Source: Diphasiastrum complanatum (lineage: Eukaryota; Streptophyta; Lycopodiopsida; Lycopodiales; Lycopodiaceae). Taken from it: a DNA stretch of 64,000 bases. Where the stretch lies: assembly GCA_029204225.1 (NCBI GenBank), contig CM055092.1:65508923-65572922 (forward strand). The letters run 5' to 3'. Within the stretch, counting starts at the first letter, position 1; every line of letters starts with the position of its first letter. The position numbers and the translations under genes were made by a program. This document shows positions 52,873 through 64,000 of the stretch, piece by piece. A model generated the notes under the pieces. That model saw only the letters and a list, made by a program, of their open reading frames with translations, had not been told where the DNA came from and ran no database searches.

Positions 52873-53499
52873 TCATGAAAGAGTTAAAGGTAACCAACAC
52901 TCCCAATTCAAGAAAGGTGTGTAGACCTTGTTTTCTTCCGATAAAGGCGTGGTTCAAATGTTTCTTGTTGGACGATAAGTTCCACGAGAAAGCCCAAACG
53001 CCATTGGGAGGGAGCATGTGGTGACATTCTGGAATAGGATATAACTGTATGGTTCGGGAGTTTTGATTAGCACTCTACTATGTTCTTTTTTTTTTTTCTC
53101 CTTGTGTGTGTTTAGATTTTAGGGTTTAGGGTGTGCATGTGCGTGTGCATGTGAGATGCAATTTGTGCTGAACACTGCTAGATTATGAACAAAATGTGAC
53201 TCAACCTCGTCACATTTTTTAGATTCTTTCGCCGCATTGAGGCCTTCATGTTGTCTTCTTGATTGCGTTTGTCATTGAAATGACGACACTTTTCCACTAG
53301 TGTTTTTATGAACCCGCTGGGGAACTCCATAGTTGGCCCAAGAAAACCCACTCTCAACAATTCGTGGTATACATAATTAATGTTTCAGGCTTACTAGTTC
53401 GTGCTACTCTGATTTGTAGAATCTTAATCTAGTCCTGTTATTTTGATTTACAGGATCATAATTTATGTGTTGTGTATTGGCTATGTTTCATGTTTAGAA

Positions 53500-53502
<3 letters not shown>

Positions 53503-53562
<60 letters not shown>
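53503..53562 (+). repeat. (GA)n microsatellite, 60 bp
   Basis: Paralogue of 24221-24296. Confidence 0.97.
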
Positions 53563-53564
<2 letters not shown>

Positions 53565-54211
53565 ATGAAAGAGTTAAAGGTAACCAACACTCCCAATTCT
53601 AGAAAGGTTGGTAGACCTTGTTTTCTTTCGATAAAGGCATGGTTCATATGTCTCTTGTTGGGCGATAAGTTTCACGAGAAAGCTCAAACGCCATTGGGAG
53701 GGAGCATGTGGTGACCTTATGGAATAGGATATAACCGTATGGTTCGGTAGTTTTGATTAGCACTCTACTATGTTCTTTTTTTTTTTTCTCCTTGTGTGTG
53801 TTTATATTTTAGGGTTTAGGGTGTGCGTGTGCGTGTGCATGTGAGATGCAATTTCTGCTTGAACACTGCTAGATTATGAACAAAATGTGACTCAACCTCG
53901 CCACATTTTCTAGATTCTTTCACCTCATTGAGGCCTTCATGTTGTCTTCTTGATTGCGTTTGTCATTGAAATGACGACACTTCTCTACCAGTGTTTTTAT
54001 GAACCCGCTGGGGAACTCCATAGTTGGCCCAAGAAAAAAAATGATCCCCACTCTGAACAATTTGTGGTATACATAATTAATGTTTCAAGCTTACTAGTTT
54101 TTACTCTGATTTGTGGGATCTTAATCTAGTCTTGTTATTTTGATTTACAGGATCATAATTTATGTGTTGTGTATTGGTTATGTTTCATGCTTAGAAATAG
54201 AGAGCGAGGGA

Positions 54212-54215
<4 letters not shown>

Positions 54216-54255
<40 letters not shown>
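54216..54255 (+). repeat. (GA)n microsatellite, 40 bp
   Basis: Paralogue of 24951-25023. Confidence 0.97.
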
Positions 54256-54257
<2 letters not shown>

Positions 54258-54907
54258 ATGAAATAGTTAAAGGTAACCAACACTCCCAATTCTAGGAAGG
54301 TGTGTAGCCGTTATTTTCTTCCGATAAGGCATGGTTCAAATGTTTCTTGTTGGACGAAAAGTTCCACGAGAAAGCCCAAACGCCATAGGGAGGGAGCATG
54401 TGGTGACATTCTGGAATAGGATATAACCGTACGGTTCGGAAGTTTTGATTAGCACTCTACCATGTTCTTTCCTTCTTTTCTCCTCGTGTGTCTTTAGATT
54501 TTAGGGTTTAGGGTGTGTGTGTGCATGTGCGTGTGTGATGCAATTTGTGCCTGAACACTGCTAGATTATGAACAAAATGTGACTCAACATCACCACATTT
54601 TTTAGATTCTTCCACCACATTGAGGCCTTCATGCTGCTTTGTTGATTACGTTTGTCATTGAAATGACGACACTTCTCCACTAGTGCTTTTATGAACCCGC
54701 TGGGGAACTCCATAATTGGCCCATGAAAAAAAATGATCTCCACTCTCAACAATTCATGGTATACATAATTAATGTTTCAAGCTTACTAGTTTTTACTCTG
54801 ATTTGTGGGATCTTAATCTAGTCCTATTATTTTAATTTATAGGGTTAGAATTTATGTGTTGTGTATTAGTTATGTTTCATGCTTAGAAATAGAGAGTGAG
54901 AGATATG

Positions 54908-54909
<2 letters not shown>

Positions 54910-54967
<58 letters not shown>
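54910..54967 (+). repeat. (GA)n microsatellite, 58 bp
   Basis: Paralogue of 9247-9374 and 25678-25781. Confidence 0.97.
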
Positions 54968-54971
<4 letters not shown>

Positions 54972-55640
54972 CGTTTTGTTGATGTAGAACTACATTCAAT
55001 TTTATTTTCATTAGGATTTATGAAAACAAATCTACACATCCTAGAAAGAAATCTGTACTTTTTGTTGATGAATCTATTGATAAGTGGGGTGGGAATCAGT
55101 GGAGGTCGGAACAGACCTCGGAATATGTATTTTTGTTCAATTCAGTATACCATCTGTTATTCCGAGGTGTATTCCGACCTGTGCTCATACCTTTTTTCAA
55201 ACCATAGATAGATTATATGCTAGATTGTTACCAACTCATAGATGCTAGATTATATACCTCTTCTCATAAACTTATACATAAATATGTATCACCCATCTTT
55301 TGTTGTAGATGCACGTTTTATAGTGTAGGTCTACATTCGATTTTATTTTCATTAGGATTAAACAAATCTTAGAAATTTTTACTTTTTGTTGATAAATTTG
55401 TTGATAAGTGGAGGTCGGAATAGACCTCGGAATATGTGTTTTTGGTTTAATTCAATATACCATATGTTATTCCGAGGTCGATTCCGACCTCTGCTCATAC
55501 ATTTTTTTCAGATTATAAACACATTATATGCTAGATTGTTACCAGCTCATAGATGCTAGATTATATACCTCTGCTCATAAACTTTTACATAAATATTTAT
55601 CTCCCATCTTTTGTTGTAGATGCACGTTTTGTAGAAAGGG
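54968..55640 (+). repeat. tandem pair of hairpin-bearing units (H9, H10)
   Basis: H9 55102-55180 and H10 55411-55491. H10 has the most regular stem of the family (GAGGTCGGAATAGACCTCGG against its complement). Paralogues of H1/H2 and H5/H6. Confidence 0.8.
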
Positions 55641-56832
<1,192 letters not shown>

Positions 56833-56916
56833 GGGGATGTTTTTTTCTTACTAATTTTTAGGACTCCCATTGGTTGTCTGTAGTATTTATCCCTCTTATT
56901 CTGTTGCACCCATTAT

Positions 56917-57704
56917 GTCAGATACTGGATCCCCTAGTCAGAGGTCAGGCCATAGTCGCAGGTCATCCCGCCTTTCCTCTATGGACGAGAGTGAGCTCAT
57001 TAGCTACCTTAACCAGTTGTCTTCCTCATAGCAAGATAGGGTCTTACAACGCTTGAGGGCTCGACGCGAGGCTCGTAGCTCCTCTCGATTGGTTGAGTAC
57101 ACATCATCGACCGAGGAGATTCAGTACACTCCTCGTGTAGACCAGTCAAATGTTTTCTCTTCCCGTGAGGGTCACTCCGATGAGGGTCGCACCCCCACCC
57201 ATGTCACTACTGCCAATGCTTCCTCCCAACACTCTCGGGAGAGGTAGAGGAGCCGCCTCGGTGTCTCCTATTGCGGAGGATGTGGTGATGACCCTGATAT
57301 GGTCATGAAACTTGCACGTTCGCGTAGCTCATCTCGTCGTAGGGAGTCCCTACTTCGAGATACACTGTACGTCACACGATACTGCAACTCCTACATCTGT
57401 CACACCTCAAATTCCTAGCACTCCCACTTTCATCCCTCACATTTCCCTCCCTTTGGACCCACTGCCACTGAGTCATTTCCTTCCAAGTAACGCCGTGGGG
57501 TCACGTTTCACCGTGGGGTTTTCTGCCCACTCCCACCTAGCCCCCCCTATATATTTACCTCTCCAGATGCCCCCCAGTGGCTATTCTCCCCTTGGTACCC
57601 CACAACATCAGTATTCTCCCATCGGCGAGACATCTTTCATACCTGAGGCCACCCCCGTGGACACTCCCATGGCCACATCTCCCATACCGAAGGGCACCTC
57701 GTAG
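56917..57704 (+). pseudogene. Ser/Arg-rich ORF upstream of transposase-like ORF, copy 2 (broken)
   Basis: Starts MSDTGSPSQRSGHSRR, with the shared stop after SSS. The Arg-rich segment MRARREARSSSR runs from 57053 to a private TAG at 57245. A private deletion near 57367 removes the segment that reads TQEVART in copy 1. The Pro/Ser-rich tail ends at a stop at 57702. Confidence 0.5.
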
Positions 57705-57712
57705 ACACTTCC

Positions 57713-58135
57713 ATGGCCACATCGCCACCAGCTATCATACTGCCATCATATGACATAGACAAAGATGGTCACATCATTGAGAATAACCGTGGTAAGAGAG
57801 TCATCACGTGCATGAGAGAGCTCATGTATATCCACTTTCCTAGAGACATCTTTCATGACTGGTGCAATGTCAGCGATGACCGCAAGAATCGCGTCATTGA
57901 CCAACTGCGTAGTGAGTTCCCTGTCCCATCCTAGGACATGGGATTCGCATGGAAATTGATGAGGTGCCGCATGGGAGCTGTGATGAGCCACCACAAATTG
58001 AATATCCGAGATGTAGTGAAAGCCGAGAGAGGCAGGCCTTCCTACTGGAGAAAGAGGACTGGCAGCATGCGAAGAAAGAGTATTGAGATGATCCAAAACG
58101 CTTCAGACAACAGCGAGAGGCAGCCAAAGTCTGAC
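57713..58135 (+). pseudogene. Ptta/En/Spm-like transposase fragment, copy 2
   Basis: Same ORF as 12184-12594: MRELMYIHFPRDIFHDWCNV and DDRKNRVIDQLRSEFPVPS, then TAG at 57932 where copy 1 has CAG. It remains open beyond the stop to 58135 (RPSYWRKRTGSMRRK). One change therefore silenced it after duplication. Confidence 0.45.
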
Positions 58136-58879
58136 TAGAGACCATGGGGCCTTCTCACTTGGGCAGTGGCGGCGAGGGATATTTTTGAGCCCACTTTGTA
58201 AGTCTACCCTATATCCATTAATGATATTTGACTATTTATTGTTTTTCTTCTTTTTTTGCTCTTGGGAGTTTTTCGTAAGACACGTTGAAATAAAATGCTC
58301 TCTTTATATGATCGAAATTTGAAATGTTTGTGAAGCGATCTATCGTGGGATGTGTTCCCACACATGACGAGTACATGTATGCGTATTCCCACGGTACGCA
58401 GGCAGTACTCGAGTTATTGGAGAGGCAGGGCATGCGTATAAATTGGGACGCTACTCCTTAGGTATGACATGAAATCCATTTTATGTTTTTTAAACTTGGT
58501 ATTCTCTCTCACTCCCATATGATTGTTCGGAAGACTAATTGTTGTGTCTTGCATGTGCAGGAACAACAAGGTGACTCACCTCACCCTGGAGAGTCCAAAC
58601 CTAACCCTAACCCTAACCCTAAGAATGCTGCCAAACAGTATTTAAGGCATGGTAGCCGCAGGAAATGTTTATTAACTAGTTACTTTTTAGGCTTGTTTCT
58701 CATTTGCATTTAGTTGGTTTATCCGTGTACGTCTATTGAGGTTTGCATAGGTTTTTATTTGTTCTATGACAAGCATAGGTTGCAGTTATGTTTGAGGAGC
58801 ACATTTAGTGTGGTGTTAACTATTTGAACGGTCCTATGCTTAGCATAAGTACGTAGTTAAAAAAAAAATTGAGGTTACG
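58136..58879. other. spacer between transposon-like ORF blocks, copy 2
   Basis: Matches 12595-13373. Includes the CCTAAC run (58599-58622) and the acceptor-like GCATGTGCAG ending at 58560. Confidence 0.4.
58599..58622 (+). repeat. interstitial CCCTAA-type run
   Basis: Four 6-bp units, one more clean unit than at 13092. Reads as Pro-Asn repeats (KPNPNPNPK) in the open plus-strand frame. Confidence 0.6.
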
Positions 58880-61800
58880 ATGTCAAGTAGTTCTACCTCT
58901 TCTATTGCAATAGTTGTAACTCAATATGTTGCAACAAGTGCAACATCTTCATCTGACATTCCCAATGAAAGCTTTTTTTATAAAGCCACTCCTGAATTTG
59001 AACATATTTTGGTAAACGATGTGGCATCGTCATCATTTACCCGTTCATCATCTGAAATTCCTCAAGCAAGTACTTTTCAAGAAATGACGTTTGTAACTCA
59101 ACTTGTATCAATCTTTTGACCTCATCCTCCTCCTCAGATACAGGCTCGGACAACTAGAACATTGTTCTTTTGAACAAGTTGGATCATTGAGTGATGGGTC
59201 AAAAGCTTTAATTCACTCAGTTACTGATTCTTGTAAATCAATAGATCCACGTAAGTTTGTTGATCTACGATGTTCAAGCTTTTCTCATGTTCGTAGGAGA
59301 CCTTTTCAAAGTGATGTTCATCGTGTTAAATCTAAAAGGACTATAATCGTTGAAAATTTAGAGCCTTCTGAGGGTCCAAAACATTCTGGGGTTGGAGCCA
59401 GAATTTCTAGTCATGAAATTCCAACACCTTCTCAACCAGTTCAAGCACCTATTAGTGTCACAGGTTCAATTTATAGATCAGACTCCAAACAAAAAGAAAA
59501 ATACAAGAGAGACTTGAGATCCTCACCTGATTTAACGAATCTTCAAAAACAGTTGATTACAAAATCTGAGATTCAAAAGGTATGGAATATTATTTGCTGC
59601 TCATCTTGTTGTTTGCAAAAGCTGAGTATCAGAGAAATTGAAGAATTAAGATTAAATTTTTTTTTACGAAGTAAGGATGAGAGAAATTACTATTTGTGAG
59701 CAACAGTGAGGCCGGACAAAAATTCATTTTTGTATTTTTTAAATGCTTTGGAGATTTGTCGCAAAGCTTACAAAGCAGTTCACGCAATCGAAAACTCGCG
59801 GCTTCAACGAATGCATGCACGACTTCAGAAAGACCCAACATTACAATGATCCTTACAGGGTTGAATTGTTTCTCTAGAAGCTTTAAATGCAACTACTTGG
59901 CTAAAGCATTTCATAGATGTGCATGGAGAAAAATTGCCTAATTTCTTATATTTTTACTTGCCGGATAATTTTACAAAATTAGAAATATTTTTGATGTACA
60001 AATAGTTTGCAAAAACAAAAAATGTTCCCTGTTTGAGTTACTCATATTTTCTTAGAATCTGGAAAAGAGATTTTGGACTGGTAAAGATTTCCAAAAAATC
60101 ACGAATGACAGTATGCTCCACTTGCGAGTTGTTAAAGTCTGCAAAACAACTTGCAAAGACCAATGACGAGAAAGGTAAATATCAATCAAATTTGTCATTC
60201 ATTTTAATACTTTCTGTTTTGAAAAAGTTTATGTTGCAGTCTTTATGAACACCATTATATTGCAGTCTTTTTGAACACCATTATGGTATGATCTTTATTG
60301 TATTAAATAAGTGAATCATTGTATTTTCAGTGGATGCTACAAAAGCTCTTCAACTGCACAGAGATCAACAAATAGTTGAAAGACAAAAGTTGGCCAAGCA
60401 TCGAGAGAAATGTTTGGAATGTCCACAAAAATATCTGGAACTTGTTATTGATGGCATGGATCAGAAGAAAACAATGTTGCCTCATTTTGTCAGAGTGCCC
60501 AAAAATTTGATCGAGGCAAATTTTATTCAAGTTCATCTCGTTGGAGCACTTGTGTTTAATGGCACTTTGGAATCCAAGGTCTTTTTAATTATCCCAATAT
60601 TCGAAATGATCCAAATTTGACGATCACCATTGTACATAAGATAATTTGCAAATTTGGTGAAAATCTTTCAAAAATACTTTATTTGCAGCTTGACAACACT
60701 ACTAGGGAAAATAAAAATCAAACCGTTTTGGCATACTTGTCTATGCTAGTGGAGAAAAAAAATTTCAAAAAAGTAAAAATAGGATTTTTGTTGGTAGGAC
60801 ATACCCACGATCAAATTGATCAAATGTTTAGTTGTTTTTCTAAGAGGTTGAGACGGAAGACAGCATTTTCATTACCAGTGCTTCAAAGCATTGTTGAGGA
60901 ATCATATGTGCCAAAGCCAAACGTGTCATTATCAGACACACATATGATTTTTGTGATTATGTTAAGGCATCCAACGAAACAGAGCGATGTGTAGCTAATA
61001 TTAATGATATTAGCATTCAACACCAGTTTAAAATCAAATGTAGCGAATCAGGCATTATATTATTATGGGGCAAACTATTTTCAAATTCACTTTTGTGGCT
61101 ACCTCTTGAAGGAGTTCAATTTTTGCTTAGCATTCCATCGACTTAAATCAAGCTTGTTGTGTTGTCTCCCTTGAAGTCCTTGCTAGAAGAACAAAAGGCA
61201 CAAAGAGAACATCGTGAGATTGATCCATTTGCCTCATTAAAATTTTTGGAATCAAGTATTCAAGCAGCTTATCATTTTTTTGATGAGTTTGATCAGCATT
61301 GGTGGATGGACTTTTCCGAGGAACAAAAAATCAGTATGCTCAATCTCGAACATACATCAACAACTGATGAATTTCATTGGCCTCATAAATTAGGAACATG
61401 AACTACGACTGTTGAACCTTCAGATCTTCCTCGAGATAATGATTTCCTGCAGCTTGTGCAAGGTGAGGAACGTGAAATTTATGTGGGCTCAAGGAAGAAT
61501 AGGCAAAGTGTAAAAGTTACAAAAATGAAATGGCGCAGTGATTTGAATGAAATCCAAATTGGAAGCCTTGTTGCACTCTAGCTTCAGAAAACAATGAAGG
61601 ACATCCATTTTGGATTGCCAAACTACTTGGTTTTATTCAAAATAGCAATCAAACAAAAGTACTATGTGTCCATTGGTTGCGCACCACTTCAACGAATGCT
61701 TTTTTGGGAAGGTACGAACTCGAAATGTTGCAAGTAGATCCAAAGGGCAAGAGAAGCAGATTGCCAAAAAATCAACCACAAGTCGACGATTTGAATCTAC

Positions 61801-62052
61801 AGGATGTAGATGTTTTGGCATTTAATTTTGAATTAAAAATGACCAATCATCCATGAAGAACGACTTGGATTACTTGAAAAACCATCATCCTCCACTCGTC
61901 ATCAATAGAGAAAAGCTGATTTACAAGGTTTTTTGTCAACATTAGACGTGGATTTTGAGGAAGACATGCAAGTTGACTCTGATGAAGAAGACGGGTCTTC
62001 CACTTCACAGCTAAAAACAAGAGTGTTGAGAATATGTCAAGTTTTGAATTGA
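58880..62052 (+). pseudogene. DUF7869-type transposase-like gene, copy 2 (better preserved core)
   Basis: Same architecture as 13374-16411. N-terminal Ser-rich part; 59103-59699 open with RRRPFQSDV, a Cys cluster ICCSSCC (59592-59612) and IREIEELRLNFFLRS. A stop at 59697 replaces a Cys codon of copy 1. The Cys pair CSTCELL is near 60120. Intron 60175-60330. The core is better kept than in copy 1: DGMDQKKTMLPHF (60450), then after a frame change LYLQLDNTTRENKNQ (60685-60720) and GFLLVGHTHDQIDQMFS (60786-60834). A frame change near 60935 and the shared TAA at 61144 follow. 61581-61855 adds a segment HPFWIAKLLGF..VHWLRTTSTNAF, partly deleted in copy 1. Conserved Asp residues (MDQ, LDN, THDQID) are compatible with a DDE-type nuclease; this is inference. 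Confidence 0.62.
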
Positions 62053-62226
62053 GAGGCATCAGTGAAAATTTCTTAGAAAATGTACTTTAAAAAAAAGAAT
62101 GTGCAAATATAATTATTTTGTATTTCAATGGGATTTCGAGTTTCAAAAATCATTTGTTCTCTTGAATTTTTATTTCATTTGTAATTATGATGGTTTTATG
62201 AAGTCGGCAACAAAAAACTTGTAGTC

Positions 62227-62330
62227 GGCCTACTCTCTCTCCTCCAATTAAAAATATAAATGTATTTCTATCCAAAAGAGGTAGTGTCCTTGATAGTCCA
62301 TGTTGTACCACCAAACCATGCTTTAAGCCC
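62227..62330. mobile_element. truncated right half of the MITE
   Basis: Matches 16910-17018 including the right terminal repeat (CATGCTTTAAGCCC, one base shorter). The left half is deleted together with the DUF7869 3' flank. Confidence 0.75.
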
Positions 62331-63301
62331 TTGACATTTTTAAAATTTATTGATATAGAACACGAAGATTAGGTATAATATATTGTGTATAGGTTTGGCT
62401 CAAATGAATCCATTAGGAATTTCAAGAATGATTTTCAAGCTAACAAGCTCTAGACAAGTTTGATGTACATCTTCATGATTAGTCCTTGAAGTTTCTTTCC
62501 TGAATATCACTTTCTTTGTGTGCAAGTAGAGTTAGATTGCCATTCTCAAGGTGAAAAAAGATATGATCATAAATCACATTCATTGCAGAATAATGTTACA
62601 TAAGTTCAAATACTATGAAAGCCTTTGTCAATACAAGTAAGTGCCCTGTGATGTTATTTATTTAGCTATCATTAGCCAATAGCCCTTGTAACTCAGTACT
62701 TTAGCATTTAAAAAAGAAAAATTTATTGCATCATTTCTTTCACATCACTTGTGTAGAACTAGCATTCTTACATCTAGAATATCCAAGAGGTTATATAGGT
62801 ATTCTAACACTTGGAAGTTTTAATTCGAGATTGAGAAAAAATGAAAATTTTCTTCTCTAAAGCACAAACTATAGTAAGAAACTTGATTATATAAAACTAG
62901 AATTTGAGGCAATATGGCTTTAATACAATAAGTTTAATAATTGAATAGGAAAATTGGATGTTCTCACCAGTAATTTTTTGTTTCACCTTTGATGCTTAAG
63001 GGATGTTATCAACCAGCTAGTCTGAGATTTATATCCTTCAATCCAGCTTGTTTCAAGTGTGTAAAATGGCCTTTGACTCCCACCAAAAACTACAAGGGAA
63101 AACCGAATTGAAGGTCATCTAGGTAGTTGTTCAAATTGCAAGACACAAGAAACATATTTGAACTTAATAGTTGATTTAAAGTTGTACATGTAAAGAATAA
63201 ATTGAAGCATGAAAAATCATACACTTATACATAATTTGATGATTGAGCAATAATTGCTAGCTGTGTTTTTTTATGAACCCTTCTCCATTAAAACCACAAT
63301 C
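62331..63301. other. 3' flank of the next desaturase copy
   Basis: Matches 17019-18130, with a deletion of about 280 bp after CATCTAGAATATCCAAGAGGTT (62792). No other gene. Confidence 0.6.
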
Positions 63302-63418
63302 TCATATTGAAGCATGACGTTTGTATGGAATATTGAACTCTTTGCAAGTGGCCTCCACAATGGGTTGAATACTTGGGTAGTGCATGTGACACACTCCTGA
63401 AAATAGGTGATGTTCAAT
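63302..63418 (-). CDS. last exon of a further front-end desaturase copy (rest outside window)
   Basis: 117-bp exon 12 with the acceptor TATGCAG intact. It encodes IEHHLFSGV at its start and ends RHASI then TGA. The Pro that normally follows HHLF is Ser here. Upstream intron sequence continues normally to 64000 and matches 43084-43500, so this copy, unlike the one at 8836, has not lost its intron 11 at the repeat junction. Whether the remaining exons exist cannot be seen. Confidence 0.85.
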   Translation of the reverse strand: MEHHLFSGVCHMHYPSIQPIVEATCKEFNIPYKRHASI

Positions 63419-64000
63419 CTGCATAGAAAATGTGAACCTTATTATCATACTTTTGTATAGTTTCATGCTAAAACTTGCAAACATTAGATGCACTCACATG
63501 CTAAAAAAAATTAGAATATTCCTTTATGTAATTATAGACCCATGACCTATTTAAGTACTTTAAGCTCTTATTTTAATCAAATTATTCTTTGAAAATGCTA
63601 ATAAATACATAATCTTCTAGCTAGATCAAGATGTACATAGATTTGTAGTTTTGTAAAGATAGTTGAAGAAAGACTATTTCAGAATGAACTTGATTTCAAC
63701 CAACAAGGCAAGTCGAATATAAATGATGCAAATCTTTATCCTAAGGTTAAAGATGAGTTTGTATAGATGCTTCTATGTATTAGTATATAAATGTATCCAT
63801 ATATAGAATATGCAAATGCCAACTTGTTCATAACAGGCCGCCTTAAGCCTATGACAAGTGTAGGTGTCATGCTACATCTAGATATTCTCAAAAGAGACAT
63901 ACAAGCTTGTATGGGAAGCTATAAGCCACATGCCAACTAATGTGAACAATCTATCTTTTGGACAAGTGCCAATCTCAAGGTCTACTTTGTCTAACATAGA
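63419..64000 (-). other. intron 11 of the right-edge desaturase copy
   Basis: Matches 42956-43500. No exon expected here; exon 11 would lie beyond the window. Confidence 0.65.

Larger units (their letters stand above)
52680..54770 (+). repeat. three tandem units of about 700 bp with GA arrays
   Basis: Same unit as 24050-25540. Arrays at 52835-52868, 53503-53562 and 54216-54255. The first unit is missing from the left copy of the cluster. Each unit has the GTTAAAGGTAACCAACAC segment, the two-unit TTTAGGG motif and the CGCTGGGGAA end. Confidence 0.75.

Overview
The window looks like nuclear DNA of a land plant, most likely a non-seed plant (bryophyte, lycophyte or fern grade). It is AT-rich and gene-poor, with small phase-consistent exons between GT..AG introns. 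It holds Ty1/copia and Ty3/gypsy relics, MITE-like elements, long (GA)n arrays and interstitial TTTAGGG/CCCTAA motifs. The only conventional host gene family recognised is a cytochrome-b5-fused front-end fatty acid desaturase, the enzyme class that makes C20 polyunsaturated fatty acids in lower plants. The organism call is inference.

The window is dominated by an array of this desaturase, all copies on the minus strand. One copy has all 12 exons (42839-49806; a 463-residue product can be traced with every exon phase matching), but its exon-9 acceptor appears mutated. The others are partial. An orphan last exon lies at 8836-8952. A copy at 18133-21148 has lost the haem-binding core and exons 9-12. 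A copy at 31080-32980 keeps only exons 4-10 and carries frameshifts. The last exon of a further copy (63302-63418) enters from the right edge. The pieces come from direct segmental duplications: about 690-9087 matches 33355-43083; 9087-18130 matches 54760-63210, with a partial third copy at 25530-28898; 18133-25530 matches 45900-54760; 30500-33113 matches 44720-47397.

Layout from left to right. (1) 1-9087: a copia pol fragment, an unrecognised intron-bearing gene fragment, copia gag, PBS and LTR, a short second LTR with a degenerate PBS, and the orphan desaturase exon. (2) 9087-18130: GA arrays, tandem hairpin-bearing repeats, a Ser/Arg-rich ORF with a plant-transposase-like ORF, a DUF7869-type transposase-like pseudogene and a 258-bp MITE. 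(3) 18133-25530: desaturase pseudogene, its promoter repeats, and tandem units of about 700 bp. (4) 25530-28898: truncated third copy of block 2. (5) 28899-30500: an island with no copy elsewhere in the window. (6) 30500-33113: internal desaturase pseudogene. (7) 33355-43083: second copy of block 1, with two extra insertions (a gypsy 3' end and a roughly 1-kb foldback element). (8) 42839-54760: the 12-exon desaturase, promoter and tandem units. (9) 54760-63210: second full copy of block 2. (10) The next desaturase begins.

The paralogous blocks serve as internal controls: insertions, deletions and repeat-length changes can be dated relative to duplication without outside data. The most unusual structure is a family of ten imperfect hairpins, inside tandem units of about 315-340 bp, whose two arms change together. 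No RNA gene or CRISPR array was recognised.
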